Below, in pieces: positions 40,405 through 54,758 of a DNA stretch of 64,000 nucleotides. How positions within the stretch are numbered: the first letter of the stretch is position 1; each line of letters starts with the position of its first letter. The position numbers and the translations under genes are program-made. The DNA is taken from positions 558,001 to 622,000 of the forward strand of contig NC_047490.1 of the NCBI RefSeq assembly GCF_002079055.1. Direction: 5' to 3'. The DNA is from Saccharomyces paradoxus (taxonomy: Eukaryota > Ascomycota > Saccharomycetes > Saccharomycetales > Saccharomycetaceae). The notes under the pieces were generated by a model that was given only the letters and a program-made list of their open reading frames with translations, was not told the origin of the DNA and made no database searches.

Positions 40405-41878
40405 GTACGGACATATAGCTCATCAAGAAGGCAATGTTTGTTATTATATCCCAAGGTTGTTCAAATACAACACTTATTATAGTGGGACAGAGGACGTCCG
40501 GGTATTTGTTGGAGATTTGAAGTACTGGATGAGATCTTCCTTACAAATTTGTGAAAGGCATTATGATAGGCGGCTATCTATGTTATTCTGGAAAAATCAT
40601 CCTTTACAACAAATTCACCTTATTGGCTGCATAGTTGGGCTTCAGTACAAACGGATTGGGAAAGAAGAACAAATTTTCTTTCAATTGGACGATTGTACTT
40701 CAAACTCTTCATCAGTGAGTTATAGTAGTGATACGAGATTTTTAACATGTAAGGTCAAGAGGGACGTCATTCTGTCATGCGGATTGAACATAACCGATTT
40801 AACAGGCTCAACCCTTCATGTTTACGGGCAAGTAAGTTTGAGCTATCAAGAGCTTCAAGTCGAATATTTGAAACTATGCCACACTTTAACGGAAGAAATA
40901 GACCATTGGAAAATTACAATGAACATGCGTGAGCAACTTGACACACCTTGGTCCCTAAGTGATTCTATAGTTGGAGAATTATTCACACAAGAGCAGGAGT
41001 GGACACCTGAAAAACCGCAAGTTGAGGTAGTAAACCCAGATTTCATAAATTTGGGGTACAAAACGCCAGAAAGTAAAAGAAATAAAACTACTTTCATCGA
41101 ACAACTACAAGAAGAACGCTTAAAGGATGAATTGGAAATTGCTAGCCCATACAGTAGCACTGATACTTCAACTAGTGTGCATTCTTCGTCATTTCAGTTC
41201 GTATCGTCACTAAAGGACTTTCCTGAAACTCATTTCTTCCATACTCCTGATCAAATTAACAATAGTAATGAGGGACCTTTAAAAACAGTAAAACATAATA
41301 GCGCTGACTTACCCGTGATGATTCCCAATAAGACATCAGCAAAATCAAGTTTAATGTTGATCCTATTAGAACTACGAATGAAGGAGATTTCTAACTCTGA
41401 TCTTTACGAACTGCAAGAAGTGCGCAGCGTAGTAACTAGTTTAGCGTCGTTTCTGTTCCAACAGCAAAGTGTTGGTGAAATGAAATCTTTTGACACTTTG
41501 GAAAAAGAGGCGTTTCAGTACTTGGTTGATCGCCTTGTCAACCAAGGTTTGATCGAACTGAAAGATACAACAAGTAAGATGCTCGGCTTGCTGCCCTTAA
41601 AAAAACTAGATGAATATGCTCAAAAACGGATATTTGTTCTGATGAAGCTACAATGCTATACAGGGACCGTTCAATTAAGTCATGTTCAAGAGAAGCTGCA
41701 TTTACCGTATGTAACAATGAACGGCATTGTTGATGTTTTTAAAGAATGCCTCAAAAGGACAGCAATACGATATCCTGAGGTACTAAAAAATTGGTGGATT
41801 GACCTTGATTCCAAGAAGGGTCTCGAAGGCCAAAGCAGCGGAATGTTATTGCATTTGGAATACGCAGCAAATTCGTAA
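40397..41878 (+). CDS. STN1: Telomere-capping CST subunit Stn1
   Basis: The 493-residue product matches S. cerevisiae Stn1 (494 aa), which with Cdc13 and Ten1 caps telomere ends and promotes lagging-strand fill-in by Pol alpha. The N-terminal OB fold covers about residues 40-185 (HPLQQIHLIGCIVGLQY.., FFQLDDCTS, LHVYGQVS) and binds Ten1. A linker with Ser/Thr stretches follows (about 215-310). The C-terminal region (about 315-490) contains two winged-helix units that bind Cdc13. Divergence is higher in the linker. The start gives the known MD-YGHIAHQEG N-terminus. Translation may be lowered by the overlapping uORF. Confidence 0.97.
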   Translation: MDRYGHIAHQEGNVCYYIPRLFKYNTYYSGTEDVRVFVGDLKYWMRSSLQICERHYDRRLSMLFWKNHPLQQIHLIGCIVGLQYKRIGKEEQIFFQLDDCTSNSSSVSYSSDTRFLTCKVKRDVILSCGLNITDLTGSTLHVYGQVSLSYQELQVEYLKLCHTLTEEIDHWKITMNMREQLDTPWSLSDSIVGELFTQEQEWTPEKPQVEVVNPDFINLGYKTPESKRNKTTFIEQLQEERLKDELEIASPYSSTDTSTSVHSSSFQFVSSLKDFPETHFFHTPDQINNSNEGPLKTVKHNSADLPVMIPNKTSAKSSLMLILLELRMKEISNSDLYELQEVRSVVTSLASFLFQQQSVGEMKSFDTLEKEAFQYLVDRLVNQGLIELKDTTSKMLGLLPLKKLDEYAQKRIFVLMKLQCYTGTVQLSHVQEKLHLPYVTMNGIVDVFKECLKRTAIRYPEVLKNWWIDLDSKKGLEGQSSGMLLHLEYAANS

Positions 41879-41924
41879 TTTGCTAAAAACTCGCATCGTC
41901 AACAACGGCGCCTTTCTCCATAAT

Positions 41925-41943
41925 TGAAAAATTTTGCGATGAG
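41925..41943 (+). promoter_or_regulatory. RRP8 promoter: abutting RRPE and PAC motifs
   Basis: TGAAAAATTTT at 41925-41935 (RRPE) is directly followed by GCGATGAG at 41936-41943 (PAC), about 85-100 bp before the RRP8 ATG. The direct abutment is a compact form of the ribosome-biogenesis promoter code. Confidence 0.8.
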
Positions 41944-42026
41944 CTTCCCAATAAGATAATATTACGGTACGCATATATTGTTTATATATTATTATAAGAC
42001 AAATAAGAACATTAACGAAATTTTAT

Positions 42027-43202
42027 ATGGCTTTATTTAACGTAGAAGGTTGGGCTATTAAGACGAAGACTGTCGCTTTTGATGACAAGACTAAGAAGTC
42101 TTCAAAAGATAAAAAAAAAAATAATAGAAAAAATGGCAAACTTACAAGAGAGCAGAAGTTAAAGGAAGAGACGGAGGCTGAGTTGAAGGAGCAAGTGGAA
42201 GAGACTCCTTCGGAGGAACCAGTGGCTGAAAACACACAAAAAAATGGAGAGAAAAGTGGCGAAAGCAAAACGAGCAGGAAACGTAAGCACGATGAGGAGG
42301 GCGTCCTGGCGCAAGCAAAAGAAAAGATTGAAAAACCTTCAAAGAAGCAACTAACTCCTTTACAACAGAAGATGATGGCTAAACTGACTGGTTCCAGATT
42401 TAGATGGATCAATGAACAGCTGTATACAATTACCTCTGAAGAAGCGTTGAAATTAATAAAAGAACAACCACAATTATTTGATGAATATCATGACGGTTTT
42501 AGATCACAAGTGCAAGCATGGCCGGAAAATCCAGTTGATGTTTTTGTTGACCAAATTCGTTATAGATGCATGAAACCTGTCAATGCTCCAGGTGGGTTAC
42601 CAGGTCTTAAGGACAGTAAAGAAATAGTTATTGCTGATATGGGGTGTGGTGAAGCTCAATTGGCATTAGAGATCAACAATTTTTTCAAAAGTTACAATAA
42701 GAAAGCGAAAAAATATTTAAAAAGACGCCATAAAGTCCACAGTTTTGATTTGAAGAAAGCTAACGAAAGAATAACTGTTGCAGATATTAGAAATGTGCCG
42801 TTACCAGACGAATCTTGTACTATAGTAGTCTTCTGCTTGGCTCTAATGGGCACAAATTTTCTCGATTTCATAAAAGAAGCGTATAGAATCTTAGCGCCAA
42901 GAGGTGAGTTATGGATCGCAGAAATTAAATCAAGATTTGGCGACGGCAGAGGTAATGAATTTGTGGACGCTCTGAAATTGATGGGGTTCTTCCATAAAAG
43001 GACCTTCGACGACAATAAGATGTTCACAAGATTCGAATTCTTCAAACCGCCTGCAGAGATTATTGAAGAAAGAAGGCAAAAATTGGAGAGAAGACAAAAA
43101 TTCATTGAAGTTGAAACTGAGAAGGAAGAATTAGAAAAGAAAAGACGGAAAATTGCTGAAGGTAAATGGCTCTTGAAGCCATGTATTTATAAAAGAAGAT
43201 AG
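42027..43202 (+). CDS. RRP8: 25S rRNA m1A methyltransferase Rrp8
   Basis: The 391-residue product matches S. cerevisiae Rrp8 (392 aa), a nucleolar enzyme that makes m1A645 in helix 25.1 of 25S rRNA and aids early pre-rRNA cleavage. The N-terminus is basic and low complexity (KDKKKNNRKNGK.., SKTSRKRKHDEE). A Rossmann SAM-binding domain covers about 175-345: motif I IVIADMGCGEAQLALEI near 197-213, and the later VVFCLALMGTNFLDFI and LAPRGELWIAEIKSRF. The C-terminus is basic and ends in KPCIYKRR. The RRPE/PAC pair upstream supports coexpression with ribosome-biogenesis genes. Confidence 0.97.
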   Translation: MALFNVEGWAIKTKTVAFDDKTKKSSKDKKKNNRKNGKLTREQKLKEETEAELKEQVEETPSEEPVAENTQKNGEKSGESKTSRKRKHDEEGVLAQAKEKIEKPSKKQLTPLQQKMMAKLTGSRFRWINEQLYTITSEEALKLIKEQPQLFDEYHDGFRSQVQAWPENPVDVFVDQIRYRCMKPVNAPGGLPGLKDSKEIVIADMGCGEAQLALEINNFFKSYNKKAKKYLKRRHKVHSFDLKKANERITVADIRNVPLPDESCTIVVFCLALMGTNFLDFIKEAYRILAPRGELWIAEIKSRFGDGRGNEFVDALKLMGFFHKRTFDDNKMFTRFEFFKPPAEIIEERRQKLERRQKFIEVETEKEELEKKRRKIAEGKWLLKPCIYKRR

Positions 43203-43359
43203 TGAGCGCATTCGACATCTTAATAAAATATTGTTTTCTCCTTTTTGTATACTATAACATATATAAAATTGAAATTTTTTTCCGATAGTGATACACTAGG
43301 CGAAGTAATAACAATCACGTAGAAATATCACTTCGCAAGACGCATATGAAATGAAGGTT

Positions 43360-43959
43360 TTATTGTCTCTGAAAAAAAGATTGGATATTAGCCAGCCTTG
43401 AAAGGTTTTCAAAGCCTGGAACAGAAGGAAATGCAAACCAAGAATTGGTATCCTGGCCGTCAGATTCTCCACTGGTGGGTTCCCATCTGTCGCAACAGCG
43501 AAATCCATATGTGTTCCACGCGGTCAGGCACATTGCCACGATAACCAAAATCAAGTAAAATATTTTTAATCTCAAAAGACATAACACAGCGAAGACACCC
43601 CAAATTACGGGTGTCACGTACATCGACCACCAGAATAATTTAGAATCAATAGCATTTATTGGTGGACCTGGCGCATATTGCTTATATGACTCGAAAGTAA
43701 AATTAGAATTTTTGTTCACATCTGTAGAATCGTACCACCAGCGTAATTGAACCAGTTTTCGACCTGTAATATTCTTTGTTAAGTAAAAATCGAAAGAAAG
43801 CAAAAGAACGACAGTGATGAATTGAGGCGTGAAATTCAAAAACATAGAACCTATGATGTAAAACACTATAGGAACAGCCTTACCTGCCAAATGGAATGAT
43901 AGCAGCAACGGGTGCGACGACTTCAAAATTGTGTTGTAGAAATTTCTTGCCTGATCCAT
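43360..43959 (-). CDS. TVP23: Late Golgi membrane protein Tvp23
   Basis: The 199-residue product equals S. cerevisiae Tvp23 (199 aa), a conserved eukaryotic Golgi membrane protein found with Tlg2-containing compartments and acting in retrograde sorting. Four hydrophobic segments are evident: about 14-31 ([18 protein letters not shown]), 34-57, 107-127 ([21 protein letters not shown]) and 130-148. [19 protein letters not shown] is the family hallmark. The C-terminus is cytosolic with [10 protein letters not shown]. It is divergent from neither neighbour: RRP8 converges with it and AFR1 lies upstream in tandem. Confidence 0.96.
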   Translation of the reverse strand: MDQARNFYNTILKSSHPLLLSFHLAGKAVPIVFYIIGSMFLNFTPQFITVVLLLSFDFYLTKNITGRKLVQLRWWYDSTDVNKNSNFTFESYKQYAPGPPINAIDSKLFWWSMYVTPVIWGVFAVLCLLRLKIFYLILVIVAMCLTAWNTYGFRCCDRWEPTSGESDGQDTNSWFAFPSVPGFENLSRLANIQSFFQRQ

Positions 43960-44247
43960 CTTTCATTCGTAATTTGAGCACTAGCAGGTTTGTATATGGG
44001 TATTAAACTGTAAAGCCCTTTTGAAATCACGCTTTTCTTCATTTATTTCATGTACAGTCAAAATGGGAATGAAATCCCTTTTCACTCAAAGGCGCCTTGC
44101 GGACAAATAATAGGGTGGTCAAGGTTAGGTAAACAGAAGCAAGATGCAAAAAAAGTGAATGTGAGGGAGTGTATACATCTATATATAAATATGTTTGATG
44201 CATTTTTGTCGCAAAAAAAACACTAGAGTGGATGCTACGTTAAAAAT

Positions 44248-46110
44248 TCAAATTAAATAATGTGTGAAACACTTGCTGTTTTCATGGACAACCATCTCAT
44301 TTTTTTTGTAAGAGTTAAGTTCAAGTTTAACCTCCTCCATAGCACTATTCATGCTTGGATGTACCTTCATCATCCACAGTAATTTGTGGCGGTTCATAAT
44401 AAATTCTGGGTTGGCTCTCTCGTATGCATTCGATGACCAAGTACTTGCTAAATATACCTCTTTTGCGAACCGGACATCCTTTTTTATTGGTTTTGAAGCT
44501 GTTCCGGCATTACTAAACGAGGAATCTGATAGCGAATTTCTTCGATCTTCAAATTTGATATACTCCCAGTCATTTCTCAATCTATTTACCATGTCGCTCC
44601 CAACATGTATCGGTAAGCTTATCGGGTTTGACAAAGATTCTCGCAAATCTGTCGATATGTTGTAAAAGTGTCGCGCAGATTCATTGTCGTTTAAAGAAGG
44701 CCTCTTAGAAGATCTCGGTGGTGGCTGATTCCTTGTGTCGATTATGTAGTCACCAAGTTTTGAAAAGTCTTCGATTATGGTCTCGTCGATCAAAACATCT
44801 TTAATATTGTCCTTTTCCGTATCTCGACAAGAAGTCTTGCCATCATCGTTGGGCAAGGTCTCGTGAAGTTTTTGTCGTATTTCTAATTGTTTTCGCCTCG
44901 AATCGTATTTATTATCTTCCTTGGACAACAAATCATCAAATATTGAATCTGTATCCATCAGAGTTTTATCATCATCGATTTCAATGCCGTCCAGATTTGC
45001 ATCCATTAGTTCAATATCGCTCTCGATCTCAAAATTTTCATCAGAATGCGTAATAATATCATCGACAGGAATTTTTTTTCTTTTCATATCATTTTTACTA
45101 TGCCTTGTGTTTGAGTTTCTAGAAGTATACCAGAATTTTTTCAAAACAGAGCCTAGTTTCAACCTCGACGGTGACTTTTTACAACTATTTCTCTCAGTTC
45201 CTAAAATAGTCTTTTTTCTTCTATCAAGTAAGCCTGATTTTGTTGGTGACTTAATTTTTTCCTTAGTCGATGGATACAACTTTTCCATATGGTCACCACG
45301 ATCTTCATTTACCATATTTTGGAAGCAATAAGATATTGTGACAGTTTTATTTTCATAACTGTCATCATCATCAGTTTGACTTTCTGTCAAACTCCTCAGG
45401 GTATTAACAGCAGATATTGGAGATGTTGATGAAAGCGAACCTTTTATAGTTGAGGGAACTGAAGTATTCAACTCTAAGCTATTCAAACCGTCATTTATAT
45501 CCGTGTGGGAAGTAGGTAAAATTGATGCCGCATTATAAGGATTCACAGAATCTTTTGATGAGCTGCTATCTTTCTTCTCGCTAAATTTAAATAGAAAAGA
45601 GTTTCTTGGATTTAAGCTTGCCTTTCTCAAGCTGTGAGAGCATTTGCCATCAGGTTTTGGCTTGTATATCTCGCCATTGGGAAATTGGAAACTTGTCTTC
45701 ATTCTAGAGCGTTGCAACTGATAAGGTGTTAATTCTTTATATACTGCCAGTGTGTTCCGTGGGTTCTGATAATGGTTCGCATAATTGTAATCATTATTGA
45801 ACCCCTCATGGTAAGAGTTTCTTTCCCTAGCTGTAAATAGCGCAGTTCTCTTTCTTTGCTGGGCGGCTGTCATTGAAGAGGACCTCACTGGAAAATTTCT
45901 ATCTACAGCCACAGAGCCACGGCTTGTTTCACCATTATAGATGTGCCTCTTCTTATTTGGGCCCAGGTAACTGTACTCTGCATCATTCCTAACATTGAGC
46001 TTGGAGAATGTACTAGATAAAGCAAACAAATTCGAAGTTGAGTTCGACCGAGGTATCAATCGATCTGGTATCGGTTGGTTTTCTTGTGAAGATAGATATG
46101 AACCTTCCAT
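44248..46110 (-). CDS. AFR1: Pheromone projection morphogenesis protein Afr1
   Basis: The 620-residue product equals S. cerevisiae Afr1, induced by alpha factor. It shapes mating projections with septin Cdc12 and promotes adaptation by acting on receptor Ste2. The protein is mostly Ser/Asn-rich and probably disordered; acidic stretches lie near 355-385. KKDVRFAKEVYLAS near 542-555 contains an RVxF-type (KDVRF) Glc7-binding motif, known in Afr1. The conserved C-terminal region (ANPEFIMNRHKLLWMMKVHPSMNSAMEEVK..) follows. A pheromone response element lies upstream. The start ATG gives a MEGSYLSS N-terminus. Confidence 0.95.
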   Translation of the reverse strand: MEGSYLSSQENQPIPDRLIPRSNSTSNLFALSSTFSKLNVRNDAEYSYLGPNKKRHIYNGETSRGSVAVDRNFPVRSSSMTAAQQRKRTALFTARERNSYHEGFNNDYNYANHYQNPRNTLAVYKELTPYQLQRSRMKTSFQFPNGEIYKPKPDGKCSHSLRKASLNPRNSFLFKFSEKKDSSSSKDSVNPYNAASILPTSHTDINDGLNSLELNTSVPSTIKGSLSSTSPISAVNTLRSLTESQTDDDDSYENKTVTISYCFQNMVNEDRGDHMEKLYPSTKEKIKSPTKSGLLDRRKKTILGTERNSCKKSPSRLKLGSVLKKFWYTSRNSNTRHSKNDMKRKKIPVDDIITHSDENFEIESDIELMDANLDGIEIDDDKTLMDTDSIFDDLLSKEDNKYDSRRKQLEIRQKLHETLPNDDGKTSCRDTEKDNIKDVLIDETIIEDFSKLGDYIIDTRNQPPPRSSKRPSLNDNESARHFYNISTDLRESLSNPISLPIHVGSDMVNRLRNDWEYIKFEDRRNSLSDSSFSNAGTASKPIKKDVRFAKEVYLASTWSSNAYERANPEFIMNRHKLLWMMKVHPSMNSAMEEVKLELNSYKKNEMVVHENSKCFTHYLI

Positions 46111-46907
46111 TATTACCGGTAGCTTGTTGTAGTACCTAATATAATCTATATGGATAATGATATACCCCCTTCCTTCTTTCCTATTCTCTTTTTTTTCTTT
46201 TGCGCTATACTATACGTAGGCGGTATATATATTTATATAGAATAAACTTTATGCAGGCGTCTCGTTGAAGTCATCAAGATAAGCCGGGCCTAATAAACTT
46301 GTTGAAAGGGCGAGAGAGAAAGTGTTAAAGAGAGGCCAAACCTTTGTGAAACCTGGGGTATGTCGAGCATATAATCAGAAAATTAGACGTGCTACCAAAG
46401 GGGAAAATGCTTGGAAAAAAGAGGCAGCGAAAAAGGAAAAGTGAGTGCCCATCTATTTTTAGGCGCTGTCCCGTTCAGGGATCATACTTGTTTCATATTA
46501 GTAGCACCGGAGTGGTAGAACAGAAGAATTTAGCAAGGAGTCAAACGTCATAACGCCAAGGGACGGTTTTTTGCGTTTCAACATCGTTTAGGGAGTTTAC
46601 CAATGATTAGTACAGAGCTTAAATAAAGGTTTCTTACGTTGAAAGGATCAAGTGCCGCGTCTATGCTTATTCGGCAAATAGAAAACATCGCTAATACAGA
46701 AAAATGTTGTAACATTATATGGGAAGAACCAAACTCTTGCCTTCCGCCTCTTTAAAGTAAAATATTATATAGGGCTGCTCATATACACACTATACCAATA
46801 GAAAAGCTATAATTGAAAAGGGAGTGCACATGATGGATACTACTTGACATTGATTTTTTCAGTCTGGTGCCGTTGTTTTATTTTATTTTCTCAATTTTTT
46901 ATCTCCT
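46111..46907 (-). promoter_or_regulatory. SSS1-AFR1 spacer, AFR1 promoter with pheromone response elements
   Basis: A 797 bp tandem spacer. TGTTTCA at 46489-46495 is a perfect Ste12 element (TGAAACA on the minus strand), about 380 bp before AFR1. A variant TGAAACC lies on the plus strand at 46347-46353. A T-rich run sits near 46185-46202 close to the start. This agrees with alpha-factor induction of AFR1. The SSS1-proximal part is AT-rich with no other feature seen. Confidence 0.6.
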
Positions 46908-47150
46908 CTAAACAATAACGTATCTAATTGGAATATGAATCAACTTAATGGCATAACCAATGATACCGACTGCAACGAAACCAATACCGACAGCCTTAAC
47001 AATCTTGGTGTATTCCTTCAAATCAGGTTTCTTACACTTGGCCAAGAATTGAGTACCTTCTCTGACAAATTCTACAGGTGCTTCAACCAGCTTTTCAACC
47101 TGGTTGTTGCTCTGCTTCTTCTCTTCACCCTTTTCACTAACTCTGGCCAT
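46908..47150 (-). CDS. SSS1: Sec61 complex gamma subunit Sss1
   Basis: The 80-residue product equals S. cerevisiae Sss1, the essential tail-anchored Sec61-gamma/SecE subunit that clamps the ER protein-conducting channel. The N-terminal half is charged and cytosolic (MARVSEKGEEKKQSNNQ). The amphipathic helix and conserved FVREGTQFLAKCKKPDLKEY precede the membrane segment (about 47-68, IVKAVGIGFVAVGIIGYAIKLI). The ATG at 47150 is chosen because it gives the known MAR start; the frame continues 39 codons upstream to a TTG (47267), and its residues do not resemble the family. Confidence 0.97.
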   Translation of the reverse strand: MARVSEKGEEKKQSNNQVEKLVEAPVEFVREGTQFLAKCKKPDLKEYTKIVKAVGIGFVAVGIIGYAIKLIHIPIRYVIV

Positions 47151-47447
47151 TTTCTTTTCTAATATTATTCGTGATTCTATCCTTGATAAACTAGCGCAGT
47201 GGGGACAATGGACACGAGTTATGGACAATATAAATGCCAGTTGGTACTGTTCTCCTAGCTTTATCACTAGTATTCTTCCTTTTCAAATGAAAAAAAATAA
47301 AAAAAAATCGTTGCGAGGAAAAAGGCGACGTGTTTCGCATTTTCACTAATATTCATAGAGGGTAATGATTTTCTCGTACTACACATATACAACTACTATT
47401 TATATGAGAAACTTACAATTACCTGCATAGACCACTGCCTGAAAAGA

Positions 47448-48290
47448 TCAAAATCCTTTCCATTCTTCAGCTTCTTCCTCTTCAGATTCGTCACTGGGAT
47501 CATCCTGTTGTGTTTCGCCCTGAAAAATATTCCAGGAAACAAGTCTGGTGTCACTGAATAGGTCTTCTTTGATCTTCTCCCTCAACACCTTGCTGTTGTT
47601 GTAATCTGCCACGATATCCTGGAAAATTGTGATAATATCCGCTAGTGGTGTTTCTTTTGCGCTCTCTGCGATTTTGCACATCTGTTCTTCTTTCTTTTCC
47701 TCGTCCTCGTCTTCGTCGTCTTCATTCTCATCCTTAAGCAATCTCTCCCATTCGTCCAACAGAATATCGACAATATGAATTGGAATCCCTGTGTAGACCT
47801 TTGGACTTCCGCTCAGAGGTAACCATCTTAATACCTTCGTAATATACTCGTCGACTAATTTATTGTCCCAGTTTCTGGACTGCAAATACTTCAATTGATT
47901 GAACAATACCCTTCTTATCAATAGAAGATATTTATCCAATCTATATCTATCAATGTTAAACCATTCAAAGCACATGACTTTCCAGAACCCTTTACTGAAC
48001 TTGATAAATGCTTTATCGTTTATGGTCAACTCATCTGGATTGCCATTGTCCTTAGGATCAAAATATAATCCATGCAATTCGCCTAATTCATTGGCTAAAC
48101 GTTGTTGTGGTCTAGGACGGTCACTAAACCACATGGCATAGTAAAGACCCTTCCAAAGTTTATTGAACTGTATTTGTTTGTTGTCTTTGAATTGTTTAGC
48201 GGTTAGATATTTCTTTAACGCTTCAAGCGCGTTTTCCCTAGTCTTTCTATTGTTCGACGATAATTGCTTAACAAAGTTCGAAGTCTCCAT
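47448..48290 (-). CDS. RRP1: 60S biogenesis protein Rrp1 (Nop52)
   Basis: The 280-residue product matches S. cerevisiae Rrp1 (278 aa), a nucleolar protein of late 66S pre-ribosomes needed for 27S to 25S processing. The NOP52 domain occupies about residues 1-215: [46 protein letters not shown], and [16 protein letters not shown] are characteristic. The C-terminus is acidic ([10 protein letters not shown], then [16 protein letters not shown]). A PAC motif lies upstream on the same strand (48403-48410). Confidence 0.97.
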   Translation of the reverse strand: METSNFVKQLSSNNRKTRENALEALKKYLTAKQFKDNKQIQFNKLWKGLYYAMWFSDRPRPQQRLANELGELHGLYFDPKDNGNPDELTINDKAFIKFSKGFWKVMCFEWFNIDRYRLDKYLLLIRRVLFNQLKYLQSRNWDNKLVDEYITKVLRWLPLSGSPKVYTGIPIHIVDILLDEWERLLKDENEDDEDEDEEKKEEQMCKIAESAKETPLADIITIFQDIVADYNNSKVLREKIKEDLFSDTRLVSWNIFQGETQQDDPSDESEEEEAEEWKGF

Positions 48291-48402
48291 TGCTAAGATT
48301 TTTGCTAAAATTGTTAGTGTCTATGTAGTGTACTATGCCATGGATGCACAAAATATATACGTTTACTCAAAAATGCAGTTTAGATTTGATAATTTTTTTC
48401 AG

Positions 48403-48410
48403 CTCATCGC
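48403..48410 (-). promoter_or_regulatory. PAC motif upstream of RRP1
   Basis: CTCATCGC reads GCGATGAG on the minus strand, an exact PAC motif about 115 bp before the RRP1 start in a 182 bp RRP1-SLU7 spacer. A T-rich run (48391-48399) next to it may stand in for RRPE. Confidence 0.7.
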
Positions 48411-48472
48411 ATTTTTTTTCTAAATTCTTTGCCTCTCGTGCTCCGTGACTAGAATATCAATAATGTCAGAAT

Positions 48473-49621
48473 TCAACCATATAAATCTTTTAACTGTTTG
48501 CGTTGTTCCTCTGATTGCTTTGTACCACTCACTTTCTTGGCTTCCAATTCTCCAATACTGACGACCTTGGGCTCTCTGGACCCTTCTTGCTCCCGTTTTT
48601 TTTTTAGATATTCATATTTAGTAGGATTGGCGACTAAAACATGTTGTACCTTTTCCTTATCCTCAATTTCATCACGTATCCCCATTTCCTTAGCATGTGA
48701 TCTAGCAAAGTGGTTTAATTCATTTAACTTTAAGCCTTCACCTGTCAAATGTCTGTGGAACATTTTTGATTTTTCATCAACTGCGCCCAGCGTTTCAGTC
48801 TTATACAATCTTGATTTAGGATCATAATTACTCTCCGTTGAATTTATATCGTTCAAATACGCAGCCCTATCTTCTCTCAACCTCGTTGATGTCCTATACA
48901 ACTGAGAATTGTCTGAATCATCTTTTTTGAGTGAACCCACGGAGTCCTTGTAAAGTTCTAACTTCATCAACTCTATCTCTTCGTCCGTATCCCAAAGCGT
49001 TTCATCGGTTTGGGATTTGTCTTTGGCTATTATGTTAATTTTTCGATCACGCTCCCACTTACTTATCAGTTCATTATATTCTTTCCCTGAGTAACCGTAC
49101 CATCTATCTTTTCTAGAGTCCCAGTCGTCATCGGTAGCTCGTACTAAAACAGTGCCATTAGCCTTTTTTGAATTTAAGTCTGGCATGACCTTCTGTGCCT
49201 TCCGAGGTCTTTCCATGCAATCTTTCTCCTTATGCCCTATTTCCCCACAATTTCTACAGAACGTCAGTGAATGAGAATCTCTTGCGGTTATTCCTTGGGG
49301 TTTGATTAGTTTGAACTCATCCTTGATACCCATGCCAATTTTTGGTTCTGAATTATTGTCAATATCTAAAGCTCCCCCTTTTGCTTTTTGCCTATGATGC
49401 ACTAAATAATCGCTCTTTTCTCCTTCTTTTGCTGTGCTCGTGCCAATATTGCTGGTCTCCTCATCCTCTTGTTTTTTGGTGGTATCCTTATAGTACCATG
49501 GTTGATTTCTAATATACCTAGGGATATGAATATTTTCATTTTTGTCTTTTGCTTGTTGGAGTTGCCTTTTATTTCGGTTATTGGTGTTTCTATTTTTATT
49601 ATTTCTGTTGTTATTATTCAT
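48473..49621 (-). CDS. SLU7: Second-step splicing factor Slu7
   Basis: The 382-residue product equals S. cerevisiae Slu7, which joins Prp18 to dock the 3' splice site before exon ligation. A CCHC zinc knuckle is visible: Cys122, Cys125, His130, Cys135 in FCRNCGEIGHKEKDC. The neighbouring IPRYIRNQPWYYKD (about 33-46) and DDWDSRKDRWYGYSGKEY are family signatures. The N-terminus is Asn-rich. The ATG at 49621 is used because it gives the expected length; the frame continues two codons to a TTG. Slu7 matters most when the branch site is far from the 3' splice site, a feature of the UBC13 intron here. Confidence 0.96.
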   Translation of the reverse strand: MNNNNRNNKNRNTNNRNKRQLQQAKDKNENIHIPRYIRNQPWYYKDTTKKQEDEETSNIGTSTAKEGEKSDYLVHHRQKAKGGALDIDNNSEPKIGMGIKDEFKLIKPQGITARDSHSLTFCRNCGEIGHKEKDCMERPRKAQKVMPDLNSKKANGTVLVRATDDDWDSRKDRWYGYSGKEYNELISKWERDRKINIIAKDKSQTDETLWDTDEEIELMKLELYKDSVGSLKKDDSDNSQLYRTSTRLREDRAAYLNDINSTESNYDPKSRLYKTETLGAVDEKSKMFHRHLTGEGLKLNELNHFARSHAKEMGIRDEIEDKEKVQHVLVANPTKYEYLKKKREQEGSREPKVVSIGELEAKKVSGTKQSEEQRKQLKDLYG

Positions 49622-49906
49622 TTTCAATCTGATAGTTGTGTATCAGTGAACCGGTATCTTTTCCAGAAGCACTCTATGAATGATATGCAGACTTGGTTTA
49701 TGGTTCTTAAGTTTACGCAATAAACGAAAGTCTTATTGTTATATGTACAGCTTTTGCCTTTCTGCGCCCAAATGTGATCTGAATTTTTATAAAATATACT
49801 CTAAAAACGCTCTAAAAACTCCCCAATAAATGGAAGAGTGATAGTAGTTGCGATCGCTAACTCTTTTTTGGATCTTAATTATTACTGTGAAAAATTAAAA
49901 GTTTAC

Positions 49907-49911
49907 AAAAA
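49907..49911 (-). terminator. Pol III terminator of the tRNA-Arg gene
   Basis: Five A on the plus strand give TTTTT on the minus strand 6 nt past the tRNA 3' end, a normal RNA polymerase III stop signal. Confidence 0.8.
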
Positions 49912-49916
49912 GAAAC

Positions 49917-49989
49917 CTTCCCCGCCAGGACTTGAACCTGGAATCTTCTGGTTCGTAGCCAGACGCCGTGACCATTGGGCCACGAGGAA
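49917..49989 (-). tRNA. tRNA-Arg (anticodon ACG)
   Basis: The minus strand folds into a standard 73 nt cloverleaf. The 7 bp acceptor stem TTCCTCG pairs with CGGGGAA with one T-G pair; discriminator is G. The anticodon stem TCTGG/CCAGA encloses loop CTACGAA with ACG (read as ICG), decoding CGU, CGC and CGA. The A box TGGCCCAATGG (49972-49982) and B box GGTTCAAGTCC (49928-49938) are intact. There is no intron. It lies between SLU7 and VTC5, the place of tR(ACG) in S. cerevisiae as I recall it. Confidence 0.97.
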
Positions 49990-54413
<4,424 letters not shown>

Positions 54414-54758
54414 TTACTTTGGACTATAAAAGTTCTTCATGTGTACAGTCTATATATAATATGCATATGATGTGGTTACATAGACAAGATGTTCGCCTCG
54501 TTTGAAGATCTTCTTGGAGACGTCAGTTTTGCGAAGTATTTTGCAAACTGATTTTATTCAACTTTAAAATTAACATTCCTTGATTTGATCTTTTGGTAGC
54601 CGAGTTTTAATAAGGACACAATTATGGTGAATATAAGTGATGAAAAAACCTTTGCACCAGACGGTAGATGTCATATTCCGGCGCTAGTGGTGAATATCAC
54701 TAGGCGTACTGTCAAAAGGAGATAAAAACGTGCAAACTGAAAAAGAGTTGCGAATGTA
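54414..54758. other. Convergent VTC5-YDR090C spacer with small inverted repeat
   Basis: A 345 bp spacer between two stop codons. CTAGTG (54684-54689) and CACTAG (54698-54703) form a short stem with an 8 nt loop. Otherwise only AT-rich 3' processing sequence (TATATATAATATGCATATG near 54451-54469) is seen. Confidence 0.4.

Noticed and set aside
47151-47267. 39-codon N-terminal extension of SSS1
   Set aside because: Begins on TTG and would add a Cys-rich segment unlike any Sec61-gamma; the ATG at 47150 gives the exact family length.
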